Notes: generated by a model not told the origin, from the sequence alone. DNA of 64,000 nt from Runella zeae DSM 19591 (GCF_000423565.1 NZ_KE384036.1:434001-498000), one strand, 5' to 3'; counted from the stretch's first letter, positions 35,549 through 44,827 are shown. Numbers and translations are program-made.

Positions 35549-35594
35549 CAAAATTTTTCTTCAAAACCAATCCTATCAAGCTTCACCAAAGCCT

Positions 35595-36404
35595 ATGAGT
35601 AAACTACGGATTTTGTATGTAGCCAGCGAGATAAATCCCTTTCTCCAAATCACAGAGGTAGCCGACTACGTAAGAAAACTTCCCCAAGCTATGCAAGAGC
35701 GGGGCATGGAAATCAGAATATTAGTACCTCGTTTTGGACTCATCAATGAGCGCAAAAATCGCCTCCACGAGGTTGTTCGTCTATCGGGCATTAATATTTC
35801 GGTCGGTGACGATGAAAAACCTCTGGTAATCAAGGTAGCTTCTATCCCAAGCGCCAAATTGCAAGTTTATTTTATTGACAACGAAGACTATTTTCATCGC
35901 AAGTCCGTTTTCTTAGATAAGGACAATAACTTTTTTGATGATAACGACGAACGCGCTATCTTTTTTTGCAAAGGTGTGCTCGAAACTGTCAAAAAATTAG
36001 GATGGGCTCCCGACATTGTACATTGTAATGATTGGATGACCGCCCTCATTCCTCTTTATTTGAAAACCACTTACAAAAATGATCCTATGTTTAAGGATAC
36101 AAAGTGTGTTTTTACTGTCTATAACAACGCCTTCAACTTTAAGTTTGAAGAAGGGATTATGGACAAAGCCAAAGCCATGGACGTTAGTGATGAAGCTTTA
36201 GCTCATCTACGCTCGGCTGATTTTGAAGGATTTATCAAAATTGGTTGTGCCTACGCCGACGCCGTTGTAAAAGCTGATGATGATTTTAGTGAAAGTTTAA
36301 ACAAAATTTTTGATGAATTGCCCGAACGCAAGTTGGAACTGGTCGAAGAAGACGCAAATTTTACAGAAGCTTATTACAACTTATACAATGAACTGGCAGG
36401 CTAA
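35595..36404 (+). CDS. Starch/glycogen-synthase N-terminal-domain protein (probably not a synthase)
   Basis: 269 residues, matching only the N-terminal Rossmann (GT5) half of glycogen/starch synthase; the C-terminal GT-B half is absent. The start ILYVASEINPFLQITEVADY corresponds to the family's K-x-G-G-L-A-D-V nucleotide-sugar loop, but Lys and the Gly pair are replaced (QITEVADY). Other parts fit: VPRFGLINERKN, DNNFFDDNDERAIFFCKGVLETV, and CNDWMTALIPLYL (the HxWxTA-like segment). Catalytic glycogen synthesis is therefore unlikely; it may bind carbohydrate or serve a regulatory role. Its 3' end overlaps the DUF4270 gene by 17 bp, implying coupled translation. Similar half-domain proteins are common in Bacteroidota. 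Confidence 0.75.
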   Translation: MSKLRILYVASEINPFLQITEVADYVRKLPQAMQERGMEIRILVPRFGLINERKNRLHEVVRLSGINISVGDDEKPLVIKVASIPSAKLQVYFIDNEDYFHRKSVFLDKDNNFFDDNDERAIFFCKGVLETVKKLGWAPDIVHCNDWMTALIPLYLKTTYKNDPMFKDTKCVFTVYNNAFNFKFEEGIMDKAKAMDVSDEALAHLRSADFEGFIKIGCAYADAVVKADDDFSESLNKIFDELPERKLELVEEDANFTEAYYNLYNELAG

Positions 36405-37725
36405 AGCTGCCCTCTTTCTGGTCACTGTTTTCACCATTTCTTTGACCGCCTGCGAAGCTCCTAAGGAAATCGGGCTTCCGCCCGAGGTAATTGCAGAAGT
36501 GCAATTTACGGATACGCTTACGGTCAAAACAAGCACTGTTTTGCTTGATTCGGTTCGTACCAATAGCGCAACGCAGTTGTTGTTGGGGAGTTATCGGGAT
36601 CCTATCTTTGGCCGCGTCACAGCTCAGCCCTATTTCGAGCTCGGAAATAGAATTGATTTCAATGCCGATGGTAGTACGACGACGTATGTGTACGATTCGC
36701 TTACTTTAGATTTGGCCTACTTTTATTACTACGGTGATACTTTACAGCCATTTCAGATGAATCTTCACCGCCTTACCGATACGCTGATTACAGGCAAAAC
36801 CTACTATAACAATAGTACCATGCCTTATGAAGCGACTCCTATTGCTACGCTAACCATAGACCCTAAGCCCGCCACTAATAATACTTTCAAATTTAAGTTA
36901 CCTGATGCTTTGGGGAAACAGATTTTTGATTTAAGTGGCAAACCCGACGCAAGCTCGGCTTCTAAGTTTGTTCAAACTTTTAAAGGCTTTACGCTCGTTC
37001 CTTCCAACAATAGTAGCATGGTTATGGGCTTGCCATCATCTTCTGGTATTTCACTCAACTTGTATGTGCATATCACTGGAGATACGGTAGGTAAAGTACA
37101 AGCTATTCCACTCCTAAAAAGATTCAACCATGTACAGGCCAATCGCCAAGGAACGGAATTAGCAAAACTACAGCCTCTCAAACCTCTGAGTGCTGCCGAA
37201 ACGGGAGGACTCAATTACGTACAAGATGCGTTGGGAATTGTGACGAAGGTAGAGTTTCCGTACTTGCCAAAATTATTTGCTGACGGGCGAGTAGCTATCA
37301 ATAGGGCGGAGCTCAACATCGTACCTGAGCAGCCTCAAGGTAGGTTTTTCTTACCTACAGGTCTTACTATGGCCGAAACAGACCAAACAAATCGTTTACT
37401 ACGGTCGGTAGGTGGCACAGAGCTACTGCTGCCTGTTGATGGAAGTACATTCCAATCTTATATTCTCCCTCAAGTATCTGTTTACAATGATAAGTTCCGA
37501 AATTATAATTTCGTTTTGACTACTTACTTGCAAGCGGTATCGATTGGATTTAAGAAAAGTACGGGACTTTTGTTGATGCCAGTTAGCTCTACCTCTTCTT
37601 TGGTATCCCTATCTCAGCCACTCTCAATTTATTATCCTTATCTCAACAATCGACTGGAGAGATTAACAATTAATCCCACTCGTGAAAACGTAAAACTTTA
37701 TATATTTTATACCACTACTAAATAA
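36388..37725 (+). CDS. DUF4270 lipoprotein
   Basis: 445 residues from the ATG at 36388, which lies inside the upstream gene (17-bp overlap). Lipoprotein signal MNWQAKAALFLVTVFTISLTAC, with C as the acylated residue. The body has the DUF4270 plan: GLPPEVIAEVQFTDTLTVKTSTVLLDS, LGSYRDPIFGRV, and beta-rich repeats to the C-terminus. DUF4270 proteins are outer-membrane or periplasmic lipoproteins of Bacteroidota without assigned function. The overlap shows translational coupling to the starch-synthase-domain protein. A strong terminator follows. Confidence 0.85.
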   Translation: MNWQAKAALFLVTVFTISLTACEAPKEIGLPPEVIAEVQFTDTLTVKTSTVLLDSVRTNSATQLLLGSYRDPIFGRVTAQPYFELGNRIDFNADGSTTTYVYDSLTLDLAYFYYYGDTLQPFQMNLHRLTDTLITGKTYYNNSTMPYEATPIATLTIDPKPATNNTFKFKLPDALGKQIFDLSGKPDASSASKFVQTFKGFTLVPSNNSSMVMGLPSSSGISLNLYVHITGDTVGKVQAIPLLKRFNHVQANRQGTELAKLQPLKPLSAAETGGLNYVQDALGIVTKVEFPYLPKLFADGRVAINRAELNIVPEQPQGRFFLPTGLTMAETDQTNRLLRSVGGTELLLPVDGSTFQSYILPQVSVYNDKFRNYNFVLTTYLQAVSIGFKKSTGLLLMPVSSTSSLVSLSQPLSIYYPYLNNRLERLTINPTRENVKLYIFYTTTK

Positions 37726-37751
37726 GTATAATTTTCGTTTTTCAAATAAAT

Positions 37752-37785
37752 AAAAAGCTCGTAAGGGATTCCTTACGAGCTTTTT
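37752..37785 (+). terminator. Strong Rho-independent terminator of the DUF4270 operon
   Basis: 15-bp perfect stem AAAAAGCTCGTAAGG / CCTTACGAGCTTTTT with a 4-nt loop, followed by ATTTTTG. Confidence 0.9.
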
Positions 37786-38026
37786 ATTTTTGTAATATTT
37801 CTGTATTTTTCGAAAAATAAAGGATTAATCGTTGTACAAAACCAAGTTTTTAAAAAAGTTTAATCTCCCCAAAGTGTTGATAATATTTTTTAAAAAATAG
37901 GTTTCTGTTTCAGAAAGCATTTAATAATAGACCCGATTATTCTACTAATTCTAAATAATAAAAAGGCTTTTCAAAAAATTACCCTATTTTTTTTCAACTA
38001 TTTGACTCACCTTAAAATCTAAGAAA
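37786..38026 (+). promoter_or_regulatory. Leader of glmS with AT palindromes
   Basis: 241 AT-rich bases between the DUF4270 terminator and glmS. Two short perfect palindromes are seen: TATTTTTCGAAAAATA (37804-37819) and TATTTTTTAAAAAATA (37884-37899). No glmS ribozyme core, other known riboswitch or clear TAnnTTTG element was recognised; the promoter is probably here but not placed. Confidence 0.3.
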
Positions 38027-39865
38027 ATGTGCGGAATTGTGGCATACGTAGGGCATCAAGAGGCGTGTCCAATCATCCTTAAAGGACTCAAAAGACTCGA
38101 ATATCGCGGATATGATAGCGCCGGTATCGCATTGCTCAATCATGGCGACCTTTGTATCTATAAGAAAAAAGGAAAAGTAAAGGCACTTGAAGCTGAGCTT
38201 ATCAGCAAAGACCTAACCGCAACTGTGGGTATGGGGCATACTCGCTGGGCTACCCACGGTGAGCCAAACGATGTCAATGCTCACCCCCATTATTCATTTC
38301 ACAAAAAACTCGCCATCATTCACAACGGAATCATTGAGAATTATGCGGCACTCAAACAAAATCTCCTTAGAAAAGGCCACTACTTCAGCTCAGAAACTGA
38401 CTCTGAGGTGTTGGTTCATTTCATTGAAGATATTCAGCAGGAGACCCAGTGTAGCCTCGAAGAAGCCGTACGATTGGCATTGCAAGAAATCGTGGGAGCG
38501 TACGCTATCGTAGTGATGTCAGAAGATGCTCCTACTCAGCTTATCGCTGCCCGTAAAAGTAGCCCTTTGGTGATTGGCGTAGGCGAGGGCGAGTTTTTTT
38601 GTGCCTCCGACGCTTCTCCTATCATCGAATATACCAAAGATGTTATTTATTTGGACGACAATCAGATTGCCCTCATCAGAAACGGAGAATTGAAGGTAGT
38701 AAATCTTGACAATGAGAGACAAGTACCTTATATCCAAAAATTAGAACTCGAACTTGAAGCTATCGAAAAGGGAGGGTATGAGCACTTTATGCTCAAAGAG
38801 ATTTTTGAACAACCCCGTTCGATAGCCGATAGCATGAGAGGGCGACTCCACAGCGACGAAGGGCTTTTGCAGTTAGGAGGTTTACAGGGGTATATGGATA
38901 AGCTCGCCCAAGCCAAACGGATTGTAATCGTAGGCTGTGGGACTTCTTGGCATGCAGGACTTGTGGCTGAATATATTTTTGAAGAATTGGCGCGTATCCC
39001 TGTCGAGGTCGAATACGCTTCTGAGTTTCGATATAGAAATCCAATTATCCACTCAGATGACTTCGTAGTGGCTATTTCTCAATCAGGGGAGACGGCTGAT
39101 ACCTTGGCAGCAATTCAGCTCGCTAAAAGCAAAGGAGCTACTATTTTTGGGGTATGCAATGTAGTAGGGTCTTCCATTGCGCGAGAAACACACGCAGGGG
39201 CCTACACCCATGCGGGTCCCGAAATCGGTGTAGCAAGTACCAAGGCTTTTACCGCCCAAGTAACAGTTCTTACTTTGATGGCTATTGCAGTAGCTCATAG
39301 ACGAGGAAGTATTTCTGATGAGCTTTATAGAGAGCTTCTGGTAGCGTTAGAAAGCATCCCAAGCAAAGTACAACAAGTACTGAAAGCTGCTGATAAGGTC
39401 AAGGAAATCGCGTACATCTTTACTTATGCGCGCAATTTTATTTATCTAGGTAGAGGGCTTAATTTTCCAGTGGCGTTGGAAGGAGCTCTCAAACTCAAAG
39501 AAATTTCGTACATCCACGCCGAGGGCTATCCTGCCGCCGAAATGAAACACGGCCCTATTGCCCTAATTGATGAAGACATGCCCGTGGTTTTTATCGCAAC
39601 CAAAGACAGTTCTTATGAAAAAATCGTATCTAATATCCAAGAAGTAAAAGCGCGTAAAGGTCGGGTAATAGCCATTGTTACGGAAGGCGACACCTTGATT
39701 CCAAGCATGGTAGATTTTGTAATAGAAATCCCTCAAACCCACGAAATCTTAATGCCTTTACTGTCGTCGATACCGCTCCAATTATTATCATACTATATAG
39801 CTGTCATGCGAAGACGCAATGTAGACCAACCCCGTAATCTCGCAAAATCTGTAACGGTAGAATAA
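38027..39865 (+). CDS. glmS: Glutamine-fructose-6-phosphate aminotransferase (isomerizing)
   Basis: 612 residues, the family length. It begins MCGIVAYVG, with Cys2 as the N-terminal nucleophile of the class II glutaminase domain (residues 2-240; THGEPNDVNAHPH, HNGIIEN). Two SIS sugar-isomerase domains follow (VGCGTSWHAGL about 305; SQSGETADTLAA about 350; GRGLNFPVALEGALKLKEISYIHAEGYPA about 480), and the end is KSVTVE. It makes glucosamine-6-phosphate from fructose-6-phosphate and glutamine, the first step to peptidoglycan and LPS amino sugars. It follows the starch-synthase-domain/DUF4270 pair but is separated by a terminator. Confidence 0.97.
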   Translation: MCGIVAYVGHQEACPIILKGLKRLEYRGYDSAGIALLNHGDLCIYKKKGKVKALEAELISKDLTATVGMGHTRWATHGEPNDVNAHPHYSFHKKLAIIHNGIIENYAALKQNLLRKGHYFSSETDSEVLVHFIEDIQQETQCSLEEAVRLALQEIVGAYAIVVMSEDAPTQLIAARKSSPLVIGVGEGEFFCASDASPIIEYTKDVIYLDDNQIALIRNGELKVVNLDNERQVPYIQKLELELEAIEKGGYEHFMLKEIFEQPRSIADSMRGRLHSDEGLLQLGGLQGYMDKLAQAKRIVIVGCGTSWHAGLVAEYIFEELARIPVEVEYASEFRYRNPIIHSDDFVVAISQSGETADTLAAIQLAKSKGATIFGVCNVVGSSIARETHAGAYTHAGPEIGVASTKAFTAQVTVLTLMAIAVAHRRGSISDELYRELLVALESIPSKVQQVLKAADKVKEIAYIFTYARNFIYLGRGLNFPVALEGALKLKEISYIHAEGYPAAEMKHGPIALIDEDMPVVFIATKDSSYEKIVSNIQEVKARKGRVIAIVTEGDTLIPSMVDFVIEIPQTHEILMPLLSSIPLQLLSYYIAVMRRRNVDQPRNLAKSVTVE

Positions 39866-39922
39866 AATCATAGGCGCTATTTCGGAGGATTGTTCGTTAT
39901 TAACAAAAAAACAAAATTATTT

Positions 39923-40162
39923 ATGTGGATAGAGCAAAACAATAAACTCGTTAGAGAATATGAGTTTGAGGACTTCAAAGAGGCCTTTGTTTTTATGACA
40001 AAAGTGGCCGAAATCGCCGAGCAGATGAATCATCATCCGTGGTGGTCAAATGTATACAACAAAGTCACTTTTGAGCTTTCGACCCACGATGCGGGCAATA
40101 CCGTCACCGAAAAAGATGAAGCATTGGCCGACGCCATCGAAGCAATCTACGATGAAATGTGA
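39923..40162 (+). CDS. 4a-hydroxytetrahydrobiopterin dehydratase (PCD/DCoH-like)
   Basis: 79 residues from the ATG at 39923. The core [28 protein letters not shown]-type segment is the PCD signature with the catalytic His pair (HHPWW), then [23 protein letters not shown], in which THDAG is also conserved. The enzyme dehydrates pterin carbinolamine; in bacteria the fold also occurs in molybdopterin-related roles. Size is normal. It follows glmS by 57 bp with no terminator seen and ends before a terminator at 40176. Confidence 0.9.
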   Translation: MWIEQNNKLVREYEFEDFKEAFVFMTKVAEIAEQMNHHPWWSNVYNKVTFELSTHDAGNTVTEKDEALADAIEAIYDEM

Positions 40163-40175
40163 GGGGTGTATTGTA

Positions 40176-40212
40176 AAAGACCTGCTAAGTTTCAAAAACT
40201 TAGCAGGTCTTT
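40176..40212 (+). terminator. Rho-independent terminator (plus strand)
   Basis: 17-bp perfect stem AAAGACCTGCTAAGTTT / AAACTTAGCAGGTCTTT with a 3-nt loop, after the pterin dehydratase gene, followed by GCTTT. Confidence 0.8.
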
Positions 40213-40231
40213 GCTTTAGCTTAAAAATAAA

Positions 40232-40260
40232 AAGCCCTCACCGCAAAGCAGTGAGGGCTT
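40232..40260 (-). terminator. Rho-independent terminator of the ATP synthase F0 operon
   Basis: 10-bp stem AAGCCCTCAC / GTGAGGGCTT with a 9-nt loop. On the minus strand it is followed by TTTTATTTTTAAG, and it lies 30 bp past atpH. Confidence 0.85.
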
Positions 40261-40289
40261 CTGTCACTCTTAAGCAGATAAAAAATATC

Positions 40290-40826
40290 TTAGTTGAGCA
40301 ACTGCAATTTCAAATCGTTTAGGCGTTTGCGAATCGAAACATCTACTTGGCGATCTCCTACTCGCAACACATATCCACCGATGAGTTTATCATCTACTTT
40401 TTCTTCCAATTCCACCGTCTTACCAGTAGCTTCTTCCACAATCGTCGTAAACTGCTTGCGCAGTTCGGGCGTTAATGGTGTAGACGAAGTGATAAAAGCT
40501 TTAACAATACCTTTTTGGATATCATACAACTTTACAAACTCCTCGGCAATGCTATACATGATAGCTTCGCGATTTTTCTTAGTAATGATTGAAAAAATGG
40601 TGTAAGACACCGGACTTACTTTTGACTTAAAAACGCCTTCCAGAATAGCCAATTTTTTATCATGGCGTACTACAGGGCTTTTAAGAGCAAGCATCAATCC
40701 ACGGTTTTGTTCAGATACTTGCTTAAACAAAAGCATATCTTGGTACACAGTATCCACTACATTTTGTTCTAGCGCCAAATCAATGAGGGATTTGGCATAT
40801 CTTATAGCTACGGTCGATTCTGACAT
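40290..40826 (-). CDS. atpH: ATP synthase F1 subunit delta
   Basis: 178 residues, the usual delta length. It begins STVAIRYAKSLIDLALEQN (N-terminal helical domain) and ends with the family's closing segment GGYVLRVGDRQVDVSIRKRLNDLKLQLLN. Delta links the F1 head to the peripheral b-subunit stalk. It is the last gene before a terminator; alpha, gamma, beta and epsilon are not downstream, so they must be elsewhere. It lies 62 bp after atpF. Confidence 0.93.
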   Translation of the reverse strand: MSESTVAIRYAKSLIDLALEQNVVDTVYQDMLLFKQVSEQNRGLMLALKSPVVRHDKKLAILEGVFKSKVSPVSYTIFSIITKKNREAIMYSIAEEFVKLYDIQKGIVKAFITSSTPLTPELRKQFTTIVEEATGKTVELEEKVDDKLIGGYVLRVGDRQVDVSIRKRLNDLKLQLLN

Positions 40827-40888
40827 TTGTTTAAAGTGTAAAGTTTAGAGAGAAAAACGTAAAGCAACTCAACGTCTTACAAGCTTTC

Positions 40889-41383
40889 TTAATTGAGTCT
40901 TGCTTCTTGAGCCAAATCTGCCACCAATTTCTCTTGGGTACTTTTGTCACTCAACTCTCTACGTAGTACTTTTTCTGCGATATCAAGCGAAACCGTAACG
41001 ATTTCTTTTTTGATCTGGGCTAATAGAGCAGCACGCTCATTGTCGATTGCTTCGCGAGCATCTTCGATAATACGTTTTCCTTCAACAGTAGCTTTTTCTT
41101 TCGATTCAGCAATGATACGATCAGCTGCTTCTTTGGCGGATTTTAGAATGCTATCACGCTCAGCACGTGCTTCTGCCAACAATTTTTCGTTATCAGACTG
41201 CAACTTAGCCATGTCAGCGCGGGTTTTTTCGGCCAAATCCAAAGCACTCTGAATCTGATGTTCACGCTCTTTCAAGCCATTCATGATAGGTTTCCAAGCA
41301 GCAACGCGTAGAATAACCACCAAGATGACAAATACCACCAACATCCAAAAAAGCAAGCCGATTGCGGGGGTCAATAATTCCAT
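40889..41383 (-). CDS. atpF: ATP synthase F0 subunit b
   Basis: 164 residues: one N-terminal transmembrane helix (AIGLLFWMLVVFVILVVIL) then a long charged alpha helix (AWKPIMNGLKEREHQIQSAL, ... RIIEDAREAIDNERAALLAQI). This is the b-subunit stalk that holds F1 still while the c ring turns. It is between atpE and atpH on the minus strand; the gap to atpE is 127 bp. Confidence 0.93.
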   Translation of the reverse strand: MELLTPAIGLLFWMLVVFVILVVILRVAAWKPIMNGLKEREHQIQSALDLAEKTRADMAKLQSDNEKLLAEARAERDSILKSAKEAADRIIAESKEKATVEGKRIIEDAREAIDNERAALLAQIKKEIVTVSLDIAEKVLRRELSDKSTQEKLVADLAQEARLN

Positions 41384-41510
41384 TTTAATACAATTTACAG
41401 ATGATTAAAAGTATAAATTTTATGATTCCTGTTGTTAAAAACTATATAACTTAAAAGGTGGGTTTCGTACTGACGCCTAATGCGAGCAGTACGAAACGCC
41501 ATTGTTGCGA

Positions 41511-41786
<276 letters not shown>

Positions 41787-41830
41787 TTATATAGTGAAAC
41801 AAAAGAATTCAGAAAAACTAAATAAAATGA

Positions 41831-42961
41831 CTAGTGACCGTGATCAGCTTCGTGGTGCTCTTCAATGGCACTTCCGATATACATCGACGACAACAGCGTA
41901 AAGATAAAAGCCTGCAAAAAGGCAACCAACAACTCAATGAGGTTCATAAATAAAGTAAAAATCAACACCAATGGGCTAATAGACCAGCCAGTACCACCTC
42001 CACCTAGGTTTTTTGCGATAAAAATCAACCCTAACAAACTCAAAATAATGATGTGACCTGCGGTAATGTTAGCAAAAAGACGAACCATCAATGAGAAAGG
42101 CTTCATGAATACCCCCACAATCTCAACTGGTACCATGACAGGCAACAAAGCCAAAGGTACACCCGTAGGTTTGACAAGGTGGGCAAAATAATGTTTGTTG
42201 GCGTTGAAATGTACAATCAAGAAAGTAATCACCGCCAATACCAAAGTCACGGCAATATTACCAGTCAAGTTGGCACCTCCTGGAAGAAGTCCAAGTAGGT
42301 TGTTTATCCAAACAAAGAAAAATAAAGTCAACAAATAAGGAAGGTACTTTTCGTATTTAGGACCAATGGCAGGTTTCACAACGTCGTCGCGAATCATCAA
42401 TATGACTGGCTCTAAAAACGACTGAATTCCTGAAGGCGCTTTGCCTTTGTTTTTATTATATCCTTTGGCTACAGCCGTAAAAATAAGGAACAAGAGAACA
42501 GCACTTAACAAAAGTGAGGCGACGTTTTTTGTAATAGAAAAATCCAAAACATGCGCTTCTTTATCTGCCTTACCGTCAACCCCTAAACGATACACATGCT
42601 CATGCTCCAATACATAGCCTAATTCTTTGTTTGGATAGATGTGCTTTTCGTGATCTTCGTGGGTAGCATCAGGGGAATGGTAGAACTTACTAGAAGAAAA
42701 AACCTTCAATCCATTGTCATAAATAATCACTGGTAAAGGGATAGCAAGACCATGTGCAAACTCCCACTCGTGAGCATCTGAGATGTGGTGCATAATCATC
42801 TCACCGATGTTAAATTTTTCTTCTTTGTGCTCATGATTATGAGCAGGTTCTTCGGCGTATGCGAAGGAAAAAGCAGACAATAAAGCGAGGGCTGCCGCAG
42901 CAAATTTATGACGTAATTGACGTAACATGTTGACCATTAACAAATAACGACTGACAAACAT
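41831..42961 (-). CDS. atpB: ATP synthase F0 subunit a
   Basis: 376 residues, long for the family because of an N-terminal extension: a leader-like hydrophobic stretch (FAAAALALLSAFSFAYA) and a His-rich region (AHNHEHKEEK) before the conserved helices. The core shows LLPGGANLTGNIAVTLVLAV and LMVRLFANITAGHIII with the essential Arg (R in MVRLFANITAG). The first helices end in a C-terminal HHEADHGH tail. The ATG at 42961 lies 2 bp after the stop of the upstream gene; internal ATGs at 42937 and 42928 are alternatives. Confidence 0.92.
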   Translation of the reverse strand: MFVSRYLLMVNMLRQLRHKFAAAALALLSAFSFAYAEEPAHNHEHKEEKFNIGEMIMHHISDAHEWEFAHGLAIPLPVIIYDNGLKVFSSSKFYHSPDATHEDHEKHIYPNKELGYVLEHEHVYRLGVDGKADKEAHVLDFSITKNVASLLLSAVLLFLIFTAVAKGYNKNKGKAPSGIQSFLEPVILMIRDDVVKPAIGPKYEKYLPYLLTLFFFVWINNLLGLLPGGANLTGNIAVTLVLAVITFLIVHFNANKHYFAHLVKPTGVPLALLPVMVPVEIVGVFMKPFSLMVRLFANITAGHIIILSLLGLIFIAKNLGGGGTGWSISPLVLIFTLFMNLIELLVAFLQAFIFTLLSSMYIGSAIEEHHEADHGH

Positions 42962-42963
42962 TA

Positions 42964-43332
42964 TTATTCTTCTAAATCGCGGCGCAAGTTACGATACAAT
43001 CCGTATATTTCAAAACAAGTATAAAATAAATAAAATGCAAAAAAGGTAAGAACGAAGCCATTGGGGTCTTCCACTTTCAAATATAAAAATACTCCAACGA
43101 AGATTAAACACATCACAAAACGGGCAGTAAGCGAGGAAAGGTAAAATTGAACGAATTTTTTACGATTTTCTCGAAATCCAAACTCCATTAGGCGGTGTTG
43201 AAGCAAAGCCAGCGCTAAAAAAAAAGCCAAAATAGACCACTTTTTAGGGTGAATATATTGGCCCAGAGAAATGTAATCGGCTGTAAAAAGTACAATTCCT
43301 AAAAAAATGGTAAAAACAATCGAACGAAGCAT
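42964..43332 (-). CDS. AtpI-like membrane protein
   Basis: 122 residues from the ATG at 43332, with four hydrophobic helices (MLRSIVFTIFLGIVLFTADY, WSILAFFLALALL, RFVMCLIFVGVFLYL, VLTFFAFYLFYTCFEIYGLY). Its place between the AtpZ-like gene and atpB and its topology are those of AtpI-type accessory proteins that help assemble the c ring, but the sequence similarity is weak. A further in-frame ATG is at 43368. A TATATTTG on the minus strand (43350-43357) lies between the two ATGs, favouring the inner one. Confidence 0.65.
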   Translation of the reverse strand: MLRSIVFTIFLGIVLFTADYISLGQYIHPKKWSILAFFLALALLQHRLMEFGFRENRKKFVQFYLSSLTARFVMCLIFVGVFLYLKVEDPNGFVLTFFAFYLFYTCFEIYGLYRNLRRDLEE

Positions 43333-43465
43333 TTTATATCGGTTAAGTTCAAATATACAAGACAACATAATCTAAACTCCTCTGTAGGCCTTTTTTGAAA
43401 AGACTTTAACAAGTCGGGTATTTCACAGATTTATGTCAAGTATCGACAATCTAAGTCTTGAGTCT

Positions 43466-43696
43466 TTAATGTTTTACTTGCTGAATGAAATTATACAAAG
43501 CTGCGCCAATCGACACCAAAGAAAGTGTAAGTGTCCATCCCGGGATTTTATTGCCTTGCCATTCATCAAGTTTATACCCTGCATACGTCCCTAGCCCTAT
43601 CGTCCCCAGCATCTGTATACCCATACCAGAGTATTTGGCGTAGCTTTTGGTACGCTTATTGGCATCTTGCATTTTTTTCTCAAATTGATTATTCAT
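43466..43696 (-). CDS. AtpZ/AtpI family protein
   Basis: 76 residues: a charged N-terminus (NNQFEKKMQDANKRTKSYAKYSG) then two hydrophobic helices (GIQMLGTIGLGTYAGYKLDEW and GWTLTLSLVSIGAALYNFIQQV). It resembles AtpZ, the small accessory membrane protein that starts many F-type ATPase operons and is thought to aid ring assembly or magnesium transport. It is first in the F0 operon; its promoter is at 43746-43753. Confidence 0.8.
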   Translation of the reverse strand: MNNQFEKKMQDANKRTKSYAKYSGMGIQMLGTIGLGTYAGYKLDEWQGNKIPGWTLTLSLVSIGAALYNFIQQVKH

Positions 43697-43745
43697 TGCA
43701 ATAAACTGTTGTTTCCATAACGTCTGAATTAGCCGTTAAACACCA

Positions 43746-43753
43746 CAAATATA
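43746..43753 (-). promoter_or_regulatory. -7 promoter element (TATATTTG) of the F0 operon
   Basis: TATATTTG on the minus strand (TAnnTTTG), about 49 bp before the AtpZ-like ATG at 43696. Confidence 0.55.
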
Positions 43754-43802
43754 CATTTACGTTCAGATTATTTTTATTTTCTAACAAATGACTGACACCT
43801 CT

Positions 43803-43810
43803 TAACTTTG
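43803..43810 (+). promoter_or_regulatory. -7 promoter element (TAACTTTG) of the GT2 gene
   Basis: TAACTTTG (TAnnTTTG). Its last three bases are the TTG that would otherwise be read as the start codon at 43808, so the true start must be downstream. Confidence 0.55.
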
Positions 43811-43825
43811 CAAAAAAAGTTTCGT

Positions 43826-44809
43826 GTGAAAAAAGTATCTATTCTCATTGCTGCCCGCAACGAATCTGCCAATATCCTAGCCTGTCTGACTTCGGTAGCC
43901 GCGTTGAGTTATCCCATATCCCACTTGCAAGTACTGGTCGGAGATGATGCCTCTGATGACAATACCGCTACTTTGATTAAGGATTTTATCAAAGATAAAC
44001 CTCAATTTGAGTTGATTTCTATCGTCTCTACCCTCCCTCAACTGAAAGGCAAAACCAATGTGTTGGCCCAACTTGCTCACCATGCTACGGGCGATTACCT
44101 TTTCTTTACGGATGCCGATATAGAAGTACCTGTCGGATGGATTGAAAATATGTTGGTGCATTTTGAGCCAAATGTAGGGGTGGTTACAGGTATTACTACC
44201 ATGATAAAAGGAGGGATATTTGGGCTAATGCAGGGGCTTGAATGGCTTTACTATCTATCGATGATACGCCTTTTCGCCCTTTTTGGCATTCCTATGACGG
44301 CTATGGGCAACAATATGGCCGTCAGTCGTGAAGCTTATGAGGCCGTTGGAAAATATGAGGGAATTGCTTTTTCTATTACGGAAGATTACGCCCTTTTCCA
44401 TGCTATTTTGACAAAAGGTTTTCATTTTGTGCAACTATTCGATGCGCGTGTGCTTACTATTTCTCGTCCGATTGCTACTTTCAGCCAATTGTTGAGTCAG
44501 CGCAAAAGATGGATGTTTGGGGCAATGTCTTTGCCGTGGCAACAGCGTTTAGGGGTTTATCTCAATGCTTCTCTATTGCCTTTCTTGATTATAATGGGAT
44601 TTTGCTTTCCAAAAACCATCCTCCTTTTGGCTTTCCTCCATTATCTTTTGGTGGTGGCCTGGATGGTCGGCATTATCAATTGGCTGCAACTTCCCGCGCT
44701 TATGATAGGTGTTCCTATTTTCTGGTTTTACCACATTTTTATGAATTTTGTAATGTTTATCAATTTTTACACGCGTCAATCCACCGTTTGGAAGGGCCGC
44801 GAGTACTAG
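43826..44809 (+). CDS. Glycosyltransferase family 2, membrane-associated
   Basis: 327 residues starting at GTG 43826, chosen because the upstream TTG lies within the -7 element. GT-A fold motifs: VSILIAARNESANILACL (N-terminal strand), GDDASDDNTA (first Asp pair), FTDADIEVP (DxD-like), ITEDYALFH (ED) and QRKRWMFGAM (Q/RxxRW). Hydrophobic helices at the C-terminus (LLPFLIIMGFCFP, LLAFLHYLLVVAWMVGII) suggest a membrane anchor, as in enzymes that export a polysaccharide chain. The product is not known; there is no obvious pathway context. Confidence 0.88.
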   Translation: MKKVSILIAARNESANILACLTSVAALSYPISHLQVLVGDDASDDNTATLIKDFIKDKPQFELISIVSTLPQLKGKTNVLAQLAHHATGDYLFFTDADIEVPVGWIENMLVHFEPNVGVVTGITTMIKGGIFGLMQGLEWLYYLSMIRLFALFGIPMTAMGNNMAVSREAYEAVGKYEGIAFSITEDYALFHAILTKGFHFVQLFDARVLTISRPIATFSQLLSQRKRWMFGAMSLPWQQRLGVYLNASLLPFLIIMGFCFPKTILLLAFLHYLLVVAWMVGIINWLQLPALMIGVPIFWFYHIFMNFVMFINFYTRQSTVWKGREY

Positions 44810-44827
44810 AAAAATTATTTACTTCCC

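Noticed and set aside
35595-36404. Frameshifted glycogen synthase with the C-terminal half in the next gene
   Set aside because: The downstream gene is a DUF4270 lipoprotein with its own signal peptide, and the half-domain length recurs in relatives, so it is not a frameshift.
37786-38026. glmS ribozyme upstream of glmS
   Set aside because: The conserved glmS ribozyme core was not recognised; only two short AT palindromes are present, and the ribozyme is typical of Firmicutes.
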